Made by a program: the position numbers and the translations under genes. Source: DATGMS01 sp035303945 (lineage in GTDB: Bacteria; Bacteroidota; Bacteroidia; Cytophagales; Cyclobacteriaceae). Taken from it: 33,146 nucleotides of DNA. Below are positions 1-7,334 of the stretch, piece after piece (position 1 is the stretch's first letter; each line of letters begins with the position of its first letter). The DNA lies in assembly GCA_035303945.1 (NCBI GenBank), contig DATGQZ010000070.1, positions 1-33,146 on the forward strand, in the 5' to 3' direction. The notes beneath the pieces are model-generated. The model had not been told where the DNA came from, ran no database searches, and saw only the letters and a list, made by a program, of their open reading frames with translations.

Positions 1-409
1 CCTCAAGTACATAAGTCGTCGCCTCAACGGAATCATCGACTTTGACATCGTGATTTTCCAGGAAACCAATCTTATATTGGAACTCAAATTCTTTTTGTTT
101 TTTCCAATCAATGCCGTCTGCTGATTCCATGACGGGAAGGGGATCACCTAGGAGCCTAAACTCTTGCTGCTTGATGTAGTCATTCAAGGAAGACGAAAGG
201 ATATCGTTGATTTCATCTACCAATACGGAGGTGCCGTAGAGGTTTTTGACCATCGTGATAGGGGCTTTTCCTGGACGGAAGCCCTTGATGCTGGCTTTTT
301 TGGCCAAGTCTTTTACTTTGGCATCAACTTTTGGTTGATAATCTGCCTCCTCTAGTTTAATTTTGATGGTAGCCTGATTGGAAGAATGCTTATCTAATGT
401 AATTTCCAA
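1..409 (-). CDS. tig: Trigger factor, N-terminal part (runs off the window)
   Basis: Ribosome-associated chaperone and peptidyl-prolyl isomerase that meets nascent chains at the exit tunnel. The 136 codons present encode the ribosome-binding N-terminal domain, with the signature loop GFRPGKAP at residues 43-50, the part known to dock on ribosomal protein L23. The PPIase and C-terminal domains lie beyond the left edge. The start is taken as TTG at 409-407 because the protein then begins MEITLDKHSS, matching the usual N-terminus of Bacteroidota trigger factors; no ATG is available nearby in frame, although the frame stays open upstream. The gene follows tRNA-Leu on the same strand with a terminator-like hairpin between. 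Family call is firm; the start is an inference. Confidence 0.9.
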   Translation of the reverse strand, partial: MEITLDKHSSNQATIKIKLEEADYQPKVDAKVKDLAKKASIKGFRPGKAPITMVKNLYGTSVLVDEINDILSSSLNDYIKQQEFRLLGDPLPVMESADGIDWKKQKEFEFQYKIGFLENHDVKVDDSVEATTYVLE

Positions 410-439
410 GGTGATTTTGATTAGGTTTGCTAATAACTT

Positions 440-490
440 AAAAACCCCCAACCCCGATCCCGAAAGCTATCGGGACCGCGATCGAGGGTC
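440..490 (-). terminator. Terminator-like hairpin between tRNA-Leu and tig
   Basis: Read on the minus strand, an inner palindrome (TCCCGA, loop of six, TCGGGA, at 458-475) sits inside a longer imperfect stem (ACCCTCGATC against GATCGGGGT, one bulge), and five T residues follow at 444-440. It lies just after the tRNA 3' end, so it probably ends or attenuates tRNA transcription before tig. The G-rich stretch between stem and T tract makes it less than ideal. The inner palindrome also resembles the short intergenic palindromes that are repeated in some Bacteroidota genomes; only one copy was noticed here. Confidence 0.5.
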
Positions 491-496
491 TGTTTG

Positions 497-578
497 TGCG
501 GATGGAGGGACTCGAACCCCCATGCCTCGCAGCGCTAGATCCTAAGTCTAGTGCGTCTACCAATTTCGCCACATCCGC
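497..578 (-). tRNA. tRNA-Leu (anticodon UAG)
   Basis: An 82-base cloverleaf on the minus strand. The acceptor stem is GCGGATG paired with CATCCGC plus discriminator A. The anticodon stem CTAGA/TCTAG closes the loop CTTAGGA with anticodon TAG. There is a short variable arm as in class II leucine tRNAs, and the T arm contains GGTTCGAGTCC. The CCA end is not encoded (ACA follows), so it must be added after transcription. Confidence 0.96.
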
Positions 579-624
579 ATTTTTAGATTTGTGCCTTCGC
601 CACATCTCTCTTTCAATGTGGATG

Positions 625-654
625 CAAAGGTAACAAGGAAATCTATATTTTCAA
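625..654 (-). promoter_or_regulatory. Bacteroidota-type promoter for tRNA-Leu
   Basis: On the minus strand TTG (654-652) is followed after 19 bases by TACCTTTG (632-625), an exact match to the Bacteroidota -33/-7 pattern TTG-N(about 19-20)-TAnnTTTG. The predicted start of transcription lies roughly 40 bases before the mature tRNA 5' end. This is among the cleanest promoters in the window. Confidence 0.72.
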
Positions 655-734
655 TAGTAGGTAAAAAAAAATCGGAAAATAATTCAGCGTCATTTATAGA
701 ATAAAAATTCAGAATTGTTTTTAACTTCGATCAT

Positions 735-2957
735 ATGATTAAAGTAGATTTAGAGGAAGAGCGGAAAGAGATCCTGAAACGGTACAGGAAGCTGCTGAGG
801 CTGGCCAAGCCGCTCTTAAAGCCTGGAGATGCCAAGATCATTAAGAAGGCATTTACCGTTTCGAGCGAGGCGCATAAGGACATGCGCCGCAAATCCGGGG
901 AACCTTATATCTATCATCCCCTGGACGTCGCGATCATATGTGTGGAGGAAATAGGCCTAGGTACTACCAGTATTGTGTCCGCACTGCTCCATGATGTAGT
1001 GGAGGATACGGATTGGGAATTGGAAGACATTGAGCGGGAGTTTGGCCCTAAGGTCGGGCAGATCATTGACGGACTGACCAAGATATCAGGCGTATTCGAA
1101 TATGGGAGTTCGCAGCAAGCGGAAAACTTTAGAAAGATGCTGATTACCCTTTCGGATGATGTGAGGGTAATACTGATCAAGCTGGCCGACCGTTTGAACA
1201 ATATGCGGACCCTCGACAGCATGCCGCGGCACAAGCAGCTGAAGATCGCCTCCGAAACCATGTATCTCTACGCTCCTCTGGCGCACAGGCTGGGATTGTA
1301 CTCCATTAAATCCGAGCTGGAAGACCTGTATCTAAAGTTTATGAACCCTGATACCTATAATTTCATTGTTCAGAAGATCAGTGAAACGAGGGTTTCCAGG
1401 AATAAATTCATTAAGAGCTTTATTGCTCCGCTGGAAAATGAATTGAACCAACAAAAATTCAAGTACAGCATCAAGGGACGGCCAAAGTCCATCTATTCCA
1501 TTTATAACAAAATGCAAAAACAGAATATACCTTTTGAGGAGGTGTATGATCTTTTTGCTATACGTATTATTATAGATACCCCTTTCGAACACGAAAAGGC
1601 TGACTGCTGGCAGGTATATTCCATTGTGACAGATTTCTACAGGCCTAACCCCGACCGTTTGCGGGATTGGATAAGTACACCGAGAGCCAACGGATATGAA
1701 TCCCTACATACTACCGTGATGAGCCATACCGGGCAATGGGTAGAAGTGCAAATCAGAACCCAACGCATGGATGATATTGCAGAAAGAGGCTATGCCGCCC
1801 ATTGGAAATATAAAGACCGGGATGCTTCTTCTTCCAAGGCCGGAATGGGGCTGGATGAATGGATCACACAGGTCAGGGCGCTGTTGGAGACAAACGACGG
1901 CACCGCCATTGAGTTTATGGATGACTTCCGGGGGAACTTGTTTCACGATGAGGTTTTCGTATTCACCCCCAAAGGTGACCTGAAAGTCCTACCCAATGGA
2001 GCCACCGCTTTGGATTTCGCCTTTGAAATTCACTCAGAGGTTGGTTCTAGATGTATTGGTGCCAAGGTAAATCAGAAGCTCGTCTCCCTCAACCATCCCC
2101 TTAAGAACGGAGACCAAGTGGAAATCCTTACTTCCAGCAAGCAGAAGCCGAATGAAGATTGGCTGAAATCTGTAGTGACCTCCAAAGCAAAAGCCAAAAT
2201 TAAGGATGCGCTGAAGGAGGAGAAAAAGCAATACATCATGGATGGCAAGGAGATCGTCCAACGGAAGCTGAAGCAGATGAAAATGGAATTTTCGTCAGTG
2301 GTAATTGAACAGCTCAGGGCCTTTTTCGAAACCAAAACCCCCATGGAGTTTTATTACAAGGTGGGGAAAGGGATCATTGATCCCACTTCTATCAAAAGCT
2401 TCAAAGACTTCAAACAGGCCAAGAAGCAGAAGGGCAAAAGCCCTATGAACCAAATCATGGATGAACTTTCCTTCACGAAGGAAATCAAAAACCTGAAAGG
2501 AGCAGAGCATGACCAATTGCTGATTGGTGAGGATATGGATGTGGTGGATTATATTTTAGCCCGCTGTTGTAATCCTATACCCGGAGACGAAGTTTTTGGT
2601 TTTGTTACAGTCAACGAGGGCATTAAAATACACAGAACCTCCTGTCCCAATGCTTTGGAGCTTATCTCCAATCATGGTAACAGAGTCATCAAAGCAAGAT
2701 GGACTAGCCAGCAACAAATAGCCTTCTTAGCAGGATTGAAAATTGTGGGTACGGACAGAGTGGGTCTAATCAACGACCTCACTAAGGTGATTTCCGACGA
2801 GCTCAAGGTAAACATGCGCTCGATCACAGTAGATTCTGATAGCGGAATATTTGAAGGATCGATCAAATTGTATGTCCACAGTACCAATCATTTGGACAAC
2901 CTGATTGCCAATTTGTCCAAAGTGCCAGGGGTCATCAAAGTTTCCCGCTTTGATTAG
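735..2957 (+). CDS. Bifunctional (p)ppGpp synthetase/hydrolase, RelA/SpoT family
   Basis: Makes and degrades the stringent-response alarmone (p)ppGpp. The 740 residues hold the full long-RSH architecture. The HD hydrolase has metal ligands H61, H86-D87 and a LADRLNN segment with D152. The synthetase domain covers about 245-360, with RPKSIYSIYNKM, NGYESLHT at 319-326 and the VEVQIRT/RGYAAHWKYK segment. A TGS domain sits at about 403-465, a helical region follows, then a conserved-cysteine segment (CC at 611-612, C637) and a C-terminal ACT domain at about 665-738. Both catalytic halves look intact, so it is probably a Rel-type bifunctional enzyme and may be the main RSH of the organism. It heads a same-strand cluster with fur, a STAS gene and purA. 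A variant -7 box TAACTTCG lies at 722-729, close to the start codon. Confidence 0.95.
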   Translation: MIKVDLEEERKEILKRYRKLLRLAKPLLKPGDAKIIKKAFTVSSEAHKDMRRKSGEPYIYHPLDVAIICVEEIGLGTTSIVSALLHDVVEDTDWELEDIEREFGPKVGQIIDGLTKISGVFEYGSSQQAENFRKMLITLSDDVRVILIKLADRLNNMRTLDSMPRHKQLKIASETMYLYAPLAHRLGLYSIKSELEDLYLKFMNPDTYNFIVQKISETRVSRNKFIKSFIAPLENELNQQKFKYSIKGRPKSIYSIYNKMQKQNIPFEEVYDLFAIRIIIDTPFEHEKADCWQVYSIVTDFYRPNPDRLRDWISTPRANGYESLHTTVMSHTGQWVEVQIRTQRMDDIAERGYAAHWKYKDRDASSSKAGMGLDEWITQVRALLETNDGTAIEFMDDFRGNLFHDEVFVFTPKGDLKVLPNGATALDFAFEIHSEVGSRCIGAKVNQKLVSLNHPLKNGDQVEILTSSKQKPNEDWLKSVVTSKAKAKIKDALKEEKKQYIMDGKEIVQRKLKQMKMEFSSVVIEQLRAFFETKTPMEFYYKVGKGIIDPTSIKSFKDFKQAKKQKGKSPMNQIMDELSFTKEIKNLKGAEHDQLLIGEDMDVVDYILARCCNPIPGDEVFGFVTVNEGIKIHRTSCPNALELISNHGNRVIKARWTSQQQIAFLAGLKIVGTDRVGLINDLTKVISDELKVNMRSITVDSDSGIFEGSIKLYVHSTNHLDNLIANLSKVPGVIKVSRFD

Positions 2958-2999
2958 AGATAGAAAGGCTTATTAACATCTTTTCTAAATAAGAACCCT

Positions 3000-3007
3000 T
3001 ATATTTG
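3000..3007 (+). promoter_or_regulatory. Probable -7 box for the fur-STAS genes
   Basis: TATATTTG is an exact TAnnTTTG match 16 bases before the fur start codon, in the 66-base gap after relA/spoT. No clear TTG element is found about 20 bases upstream, so strength is uncertain. Confidence 0.42.
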
Positions 3008-3023
3008 TAGAAAAATTGTTGCC

Positions 3024-3521
3024 ATGGCTTTGAACGAGACGCTCTTTGAGGAGGTAAAAAAAATATTTACGGCGTATCTTGAAAACAAAAAGCTCAGGAA
3101 GACGCCGGAAAGATATGCGATTTTGGAGGAGATTTATGGTAGGAGTGGGCACTTTGACGTAGAATCTCTCTACATCAGCATGAAAAACAAAAATTATCGG
3201 GTGAGCAGAGCTACCGTCTATAATACTTTGGACTTGTTGGTTGAATGTGATCTGGTGACTAAGCATCAATTTGGCCAAAATTTGGCCCAATACGAAAAAT
3301 CATATGGGTATAGACAACATGATCACCTGATCTGTACCGAATGCCACAAAGTAAAAGAGTTTTGCGATCCCCGCATACAACATATACAAAACACTGTTGG
3401 AGAGATACTGGACTTTAATATCATCCACCATTCTTTGATTCTATACGGCAACTGTACCAATGAAGCCTGTGAAAACAAAGTGGGTCAACCCATAAAAGAA
3501 TCCCGCATTTATGAAGATTAG
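3024..3521 (+). CDS. Fur-family metal-dependent transcriptional regulator
   Basis: A 165-residue ferric-uptake-type repressor. The N-terminal winged helix contains RKTPERYAILEEIY and the recognition region SRATVYNTLDLL (about 61-72). The dimerisation/metal half has the GHFDVESLY motif (H43), a histidine pair near 99-101 (HDH), the first structural zinc motif CTEC (C104, C107) and a second pair C144 and C149 (C-x4-C). Which metal or oxidant it senses (Fur, Zur, PerR or other) cannot be told from sequence alone. It ends inside the start of the STAS gene (11-base overlap), so the two are probably translationally coupled. Its own -7 box is proposed just upstream. Confidence 0.9.
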   Translation: MALNETLFEEVKKIFTAYLENKKLRKTPERYAILEEIYGRSGHFDVESLYISMKNKNYRVSRATVYNTLDLLVECDLVTKHQFGQNLAQYEKSYGYRQHDHLICTECHKVKEFCDPRIQHIQNTVGEILDFNIIHHSLILYGNCTNEACENKVGQPIKESRIYED

Positions 3522-3858
3522 TTACGGATACAGGAGAGAAAACAACGCCATTATTCTACAACTAAAAGGGGATTTAATCGGAGATGAGGCCGGGCCTCAA
3601 CTGGTAGAAGTGGTTTCGGATGCCATCAATGACCACATCAAAAACTGTATTGTAGACCTGAAGGAGGTGCGCTATATCAGTTCAAGTGGTATAGGGGTAT
3701 TGATTACCATGCTTACAAAAATGAGGAATGTAGGGGGCGAGGTTTATTTGACCTGTCCCTCCGAGCATGTGAAGAAGCTGCTAATCATCACCAAGCTCAA
3801 TAATATCTTCACTGTTTTTGATTCTTTAGAGGAAGCCATTGAAAAAGTGACACAATAA
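3511..3858 (+). CDS. STAS-domain protein, anti-sigma factor antagonist type
   Basis: A single STAS domain of 115 residues, the size of SpoIIAA/RsbV-type antagonists. The segment VRYISSSGIGVLITML (53-68) matches the family core, in which a serine of the SSSG motif (57-60) is phosphorylated by a partner kinase. The ATG overlaps the last 11 bases of fur. No anti-sigma kinase or phosphatase gene lies in the window, so its partner is elsewhere, or it acts as a stand-alone binding module. Placement between a metal regulator and purA suggests shared expression rather than a known joint function. Confidence 0.87.
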   Translation: MKISYGYRRENNAIILQLKGDLIGDEAGPQLVEVVSDAINDHIKNCIVDLKEVRYISSSGIGVLITMLTKMRNVGGEVYLTCPSEHVKKLLIITKLNNIFTVFDSLEEAIEKVTQ

Positions 3859-3948
3859 TCTTTTTCATGATTGCTGAGGTCTGATTCATTTCGAACCACT
3901 TCCGGCTTTCGCATTGCACATTTGATTTAAAAAATACTAATATATAAA

Positions 3949-5220
3949 ATGAAAATTGATGTTCTTTTAGGCCTACAATGGGGCGACGAAGGTAAGGGTA
4001 AAGTAGTTGATGTCCTTGCCCCCCAGTATGATGTGGTGGCAAGATTTCAAGGCGGACCGAATGCCGGCCATACTTTAGAATTTGATGGAATCAAGCATGT
4101 TCTTCACCAAATACCCAGTGGTATTTTTAGAGAAAACATCAAAAATATCGTCGGCAACGGGGTTGTATTAGACCCTGTTATTTTAATCAAGGAAATTGAA
4201 GGCCTAAAAAAATTCAACATCTCTTTTAAGAAAAACCTCTTTATTTCTAAGAAGGCAACCATCATCATCCCTACCCATAAATTGCTGGATGCGGCGTATG
4301 AAAAGTCTAAAGGAGAAAAGAAAATAGGTTCAACCCTTAAAGGCATAGGACCAACCTACCAAGACAAAATCGGAAGAATGGCTTTGAGGGTAGGGGACAT
4401 GCTTAGCGCTGATTTCAAAGAAAGATATCAGGCTTTGGTAGAAAAACATAAAGCTATTTTGTCCTTTTATGATTTTGATCTTAAAGATCTTCCCGAGCTA
4501 GAGGAAAACTTTTTTAATGCAGTTGAATCGTTCAAGACTTTAAACTTGATCGACAGCGAATATGAAATTAACGAGGCGCTGCAAGAAGAAAAGAGGGTGC
4601 TAGCAGAAGGTGCCCAAGGCTCTTTGTTGGACATAGACTTTGGCAGCTATCCTTTTGTGACCAGCAGTAGCACCATGGCCGCGGGAGCCTGTACCGGACT
4701 CGGTGTAGCTCCTTCGGCAATAGGAGAGGTATATGGTATTTTCAAAGCTTACTGCACCCGTGTGGGCAGTGGTCCCTTTCCCACAGAATTGTTTGATGAA
4801 GATGGGGAAAGGATGCGAAAAGAAGGAAATGAATTTGGTTCAACAACCGGCAGGCCGAGAAGATGTGGCTGGATTGACCTTCCCTCTCTAAAATACTCTA
4901 TCATGATCAATGGGGTGACCCAATTGTTTATGATGAAGGCGGACGTGTTGAATATTTTTAAGGAAATCAAGATTTGTACCCACTATAAAAGGGAAAACGG
5001 TGAAATCATCGACCGATTGCCTTTTGAGATGGTAGATGAGAAACTTGAGCCCGTGTACAAAACTGTTCCGGGGTGGAATCGCTCTTTGGCGGATGTTACT
5101 TCTTTCGAGGCCTTCCCTGCAGAACTTCGTAACTATGTTACTTATCTTGAAGAGGAACTAAAAACCCCTATAAAGATGGTCTCCGTAGGTCCTGATAGAA
5201 AACAAACCATTATGCGATAA
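3949..5220 (+). CDS. purA: Adenylosuccinate synthetase
   Basis: Catalyses GTP-dependent joining of IMP and aspartate to adenylosuccinate, the first committed step to AMP, in the cytoplasm. The 423-residue length is normal. The N-terminal GDEGKGK motif (12-18) carries catalytic D13, H41 lies in AGHT, and the IMP/GTP-binding segment STTGRPRRCGW follows at about residue 293 onward. It lies 90 bases after the STAS gene on the same strand. In other bacteria PurA is a known target of ppGpp inhibition, which makes its place downstream of relA/spoT suggestive. No promoter was convincing in the gap. Confidence 0.97.
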   Translation: MKIDVLLGLQWGDEGKGKVVDVLAPQYDVVARFQGGPNAGHTLEFDGIKHVLHQIPSGIFRENIKNIVGNGVVLDPVILIKEIEGLKKFNISFKKNLFISKKATIIIPTHKLLDAAYEKSKGEKKIGSTLKGIGPTYQDKIGRMALRVGDMLSADFKERYQALVEKHKAILSFYDFDLKDLPELEENFFNAVESFKTLNLIDSEYEINEALQEEKRVLAEGAQGSLLDIDFGSYPFVTSSSTMAAGACTGLGVAPSAIGEVYGIFKAYCTRVGSGPFPTELFDEDGERMRKEGNEFGSTTGRPRRCGWIDLPSLKYSIMINGVTQLFMMKADVLNIFKEIKICTHYKRENGEIIDRLPFEMVDEKLEPVYKTVPGWNRSLADVTSFEAFPAELRNYVTYLEEELKTPIKMVSVGPDRKQTIMR

Positions 5221-5286
5221 GGCATGATGTATGATGGTACCGTTACCCCAAATTAGAAAACATCTATAACCACCAAATAAAAAAAC

Positions 5287-5904
5287 ATGAGAATTCTAAA
5301 AAGCCTATTAATTCTTTCTGCTGCAGCCGTAATCGGCAGTTGTACGAAAACCAACGAAAAAGAATTGTTTAACGGTAAGGATCTGACGGGCTGGGAAGTT
5401 TATGGTACTGAGAAGTGGTATGTGGAGGATGGGGTGATTGTATCGGAAAGCGGACCGGACGCAGAGTATGGCTACTTAGCCACCAAAGATTTTTACAAAG
5501 ATTTTGAGCTTACCGCGGAGTTCAAGCAGGAGCAGGATGGCAACAGCGGTATTTTCATCCGTTCTACATTCGAAGGCACAAAAGTGTCCGGATGGCAGGT
5601 GGAAGTAGCGCCTCCCGGTCACAATACCGGTGGGATTTACGAATCATATGGCAGGGGTTGGTTGATACAGCCTGACCCAGAAAAAGATAAACATCTAAAC
5701 TATGGGGAGTGGAACACCATGAAGGTCCGTGTAGTGGGTGGTCAGGTAACCACCTGGCTTAACGGGGAGCAGATGGTAGATATCACTGATGATAAAATTG
5801 CCGAAGGCGAAGGATCTATTGCGCTTCAAATCCACAGTGGTGGGGGCTTAAGAATTCTTTGGAGAAATATCGTGTTGAAAGACTTAAGCGGAGAGAATCA
5901 ATAG
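5287..5904 (+). CDS. DUF1080 (3-keto-disaccharide hydrolase family) lipoprotein
   Basis: A 205-residue secreted lipoprotein. It has a short hydrophobic signal ending in a lipobox (IGSC, lipidated C19), then one DUF1080 domain: the opening ELFNGKDLTGWEVYG, a middle GNSGIFIRS with the WQVEV strand, and a C-terminal GSIALQIHSGG segment, typical of this concanavalin-like fold (Pfam PF06439). Some members act on 3-keto-glycosides; activity here is inferred from family only. The A-rich leader before ATG is usual for this phylum. It is followed by a terminator, so it is probably a single-gene unit or the end of a purA read-through transcript. Confidence 0.85.
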   Translation: MRILKSLLILSAAAVIGSCTKTNEKELFNGKDLTGWEVYGTEKWYVEDGVIVSESGPDAEYGYLATKDFYKDFELTAEFKQEQDGNSGIFIRSTFEGTKVSGWQVEVAPPGHNTGGIYESYGRGWLIQPDPEKDKHLNYGEWNTMKVRVVGGQVTTWLNGEQMVDITDDKIAEGEGSIALQIHSGGGLRILWRNIVLKDLSGENQ

Positions 5905-5946
5905 TTTGAGGCGCAAGGATTTAAAAAAGTTTAGTTTTCACACTTG

Positions 5947-5971
5947 ACAGAAGCCCTCACGGGCTTTTGTC
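5947..5971 (+). terminator. Terminator after DUF1080 gene
   Basis: ACAGAAGCCC, loop TCAC, GGGCTTTTGT form a ten-pair stem with one G-T wobble. The T run is part of the 3' arm and short, so termination may be only moderate. Confidence 0.55.
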
Positions 5972-6006
5972 GTTATAGAACTATTACAAATTATAAGCAG
6001 AGGTCG

Positions 6007-6046
6007 AAGGAATCTAATTAAAAGTTATTTAGCTGATTCCTTTTTT
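6007..6046 (+). terminator. Possible second hairpin with T tract before the acyltransferase
   Basis: AAGGAATC (6007-6014) pairs with GATTCCTT (6035-6042), followed by further T residues. The 20-base A/T-rich loop is long, so this may be a weak terminator or part of the leader. A TATTTTGC sequence just after it resembles a -7 box with one base missing in the spacer. Confidence 0.35.
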
Positions 6047-6076
6047 GTATTTTGCACACGGCGATAATAATTATAT

Positions 6077-7228
6077 ATGTCAAAATTTGATGCGATAAGA
6101 CCCTATTACGATACGGAAGTTAATGCTGCGCTTCACGAATTCCATAATCACCCTATGATGAAGGCGATTATGAATTTTACATTTCCGGATGTAGAGGATC
6201 ATGTGTGGATGGAGCAGCTTAAAAGGACGCATTCAATTAGAGATTTTCAGATCAACTTTATTTACCCTGCAGTAAAAATGGTCTTGAGCAAAAGCTCTGA
6301 TGGACTTACTACTGCTGGCTTTGAAAATTTAGACAAACACACCGCCTACCTCTTTATATCCAATCACAGGGATATCATTCTTGATACTTCTTTGTTGAAC
6401 TACTCCCTTTACAATCATGGGATGATGTTGACGGCTTCTGCTATCGGGGATAATCTGGTGAAGAAGCCTTTGTTGATGGCACTGTCACGACTGACACGGA
6501 ACTTTATTGTTCAGCGTGGCCTACCGGTGAGAGAGCTATTGGAAAGTTCCAGACTGGTTTCGGAATATATTAAAGAATGCCTTCTGCATGAAAACCGTTC
6601 GGTATGGATCGCACAGCGGGAGGGTAGAACAAAGGACGGACTGGACGCCACCCACACCGGTGTCCTGAAAATGTTGGCCATGGCCAAGGCTGAGCTCACC
6701 GAAATGGAATACCTAAAGCAGTTGAAGATAGTCCCGGTGTCCATTTCCTATGAATATGATCCAACGGACGTTCTGAAAATGCCCGAACTTATGGCCAAAG
6801 CACGTGCGGAGGTGTATGTGAAATCAAAAAATGAGGATTTTATTACTTTGGCTACCGGAATAATTGGGCAAAAGAAAAGAATACATATCGAAGTGGGAAG
6901 CGTGATCGAGGAGGAGATTGATGCTATTGTAGCAGACAACAAGTCGGTGAGCAAGCAGTTTCAGGCTTTGGTAGAGGCCGTAGACCGGCAAATTCTTAGC
7001 AACTATAAACTCTGGCCTACCAATTATATCGCTCATGACTTGTTATACGGTGATGAGGAATATAAGGATTTTTACACCCAGGAGGAGAAGGAGACCTTTG
7101 AGCAGCGACTTAACAAAGGTGTGGATCCTGAAGATAAAGTAGCATGGAAAAACTTTTTGGCCATGTACGCCAATCCTGTAAACAACCAAAAAAGAGTACT
7201 GGAGAAAAAGGCGCCACCGGCTATTTAA
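6077..7228 (+). CDS. PlsC-like glycerolipid acyltransferase
   Basis: A 383-residue protein with the fold of 1-acyl-glycerol-3-phosphate acyltransferases. Motif I is NHRDIILD at 96-103; the acceptor aspartate is five residues from H97 instead of the usual four. Motif II-like FIVQRG lies near 143-148 and motif III REGRTKDG at 181-188, in place of the classic EGTR. The last 100 or so residues are an acidic extension without recognised motifs. It probably acylates a lysophospholipid or related lipid at the inner membrane; the exact acceptor is unknown. The long extra regions and unusual motif I place it in a Bacteroidota subfamily rather than classical PlsC. No clear operon partner. Confidence 0.8.
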   Translation: MSKFDAIRPYYDTEVNAALHEFHNHPMMKAIMNFTFPDVEDHVWMEQLKRTHSIRDFQINFIYPAVKMVLSKSSDGLTTAGFENLDKHTAYLFISNHRDIILDTSLLNYSLYNHGMMLTASAIGDNLVKKPLLMALSRLTRNFIVQRGLPVRELLESSRLVSEYIKECLLHENRSVWIAQREGRTKDGLDATHTGVLKMLAMAKAELTEMEYLKQLKIVPVSISYEYDPTDVLKMPELMAKARAEVYVKSKNEDFITLATGIIGQKKRIHIEVGSVIEEEIDAIVADNKSVSKQFQALVEAVDRQILSNYKLWPTNYIAHDLLYGDEEYKDFYTQEEKETFEQRLNKGVDPEDKVAWKNFLAMYANPVNNQKRVLEKKAPPAI

Positions 7229-7334
7229 AAGTAGCGACAAAAATTAAATGGACAGAACAGCATAGCCATTAGGGCTACGGTTAAGGATATTTATCATTGA
7301 CACTAGATTATCAACTTAAACCAAAATAACGAAA

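Noticed and set aside
164..355. A 63-codon plus-strand open frame
   Set aside because: It is antisense to the trigger factor gene, whose reading frame is well conserved.
458..475. The palindrome TCCCGA...TCGGGA as an insertion-element end or operator
   Set aside because: Only one copy was noticed and its place after a tRNA gene fits a terminator; no transposase is present.
914..1261. A 115-codon minus-strand open frame within relA/spoT
   Set aside because: It is fully antisense to the conserved hydrolase domain and shows no family features.
7270..7284. Small hairpin TAGCC-ATTAG-GGCTA after the acyltransferase gene
   Set aside because: The stem is only five pairs and no T tract follows, so I did not call a terminator.
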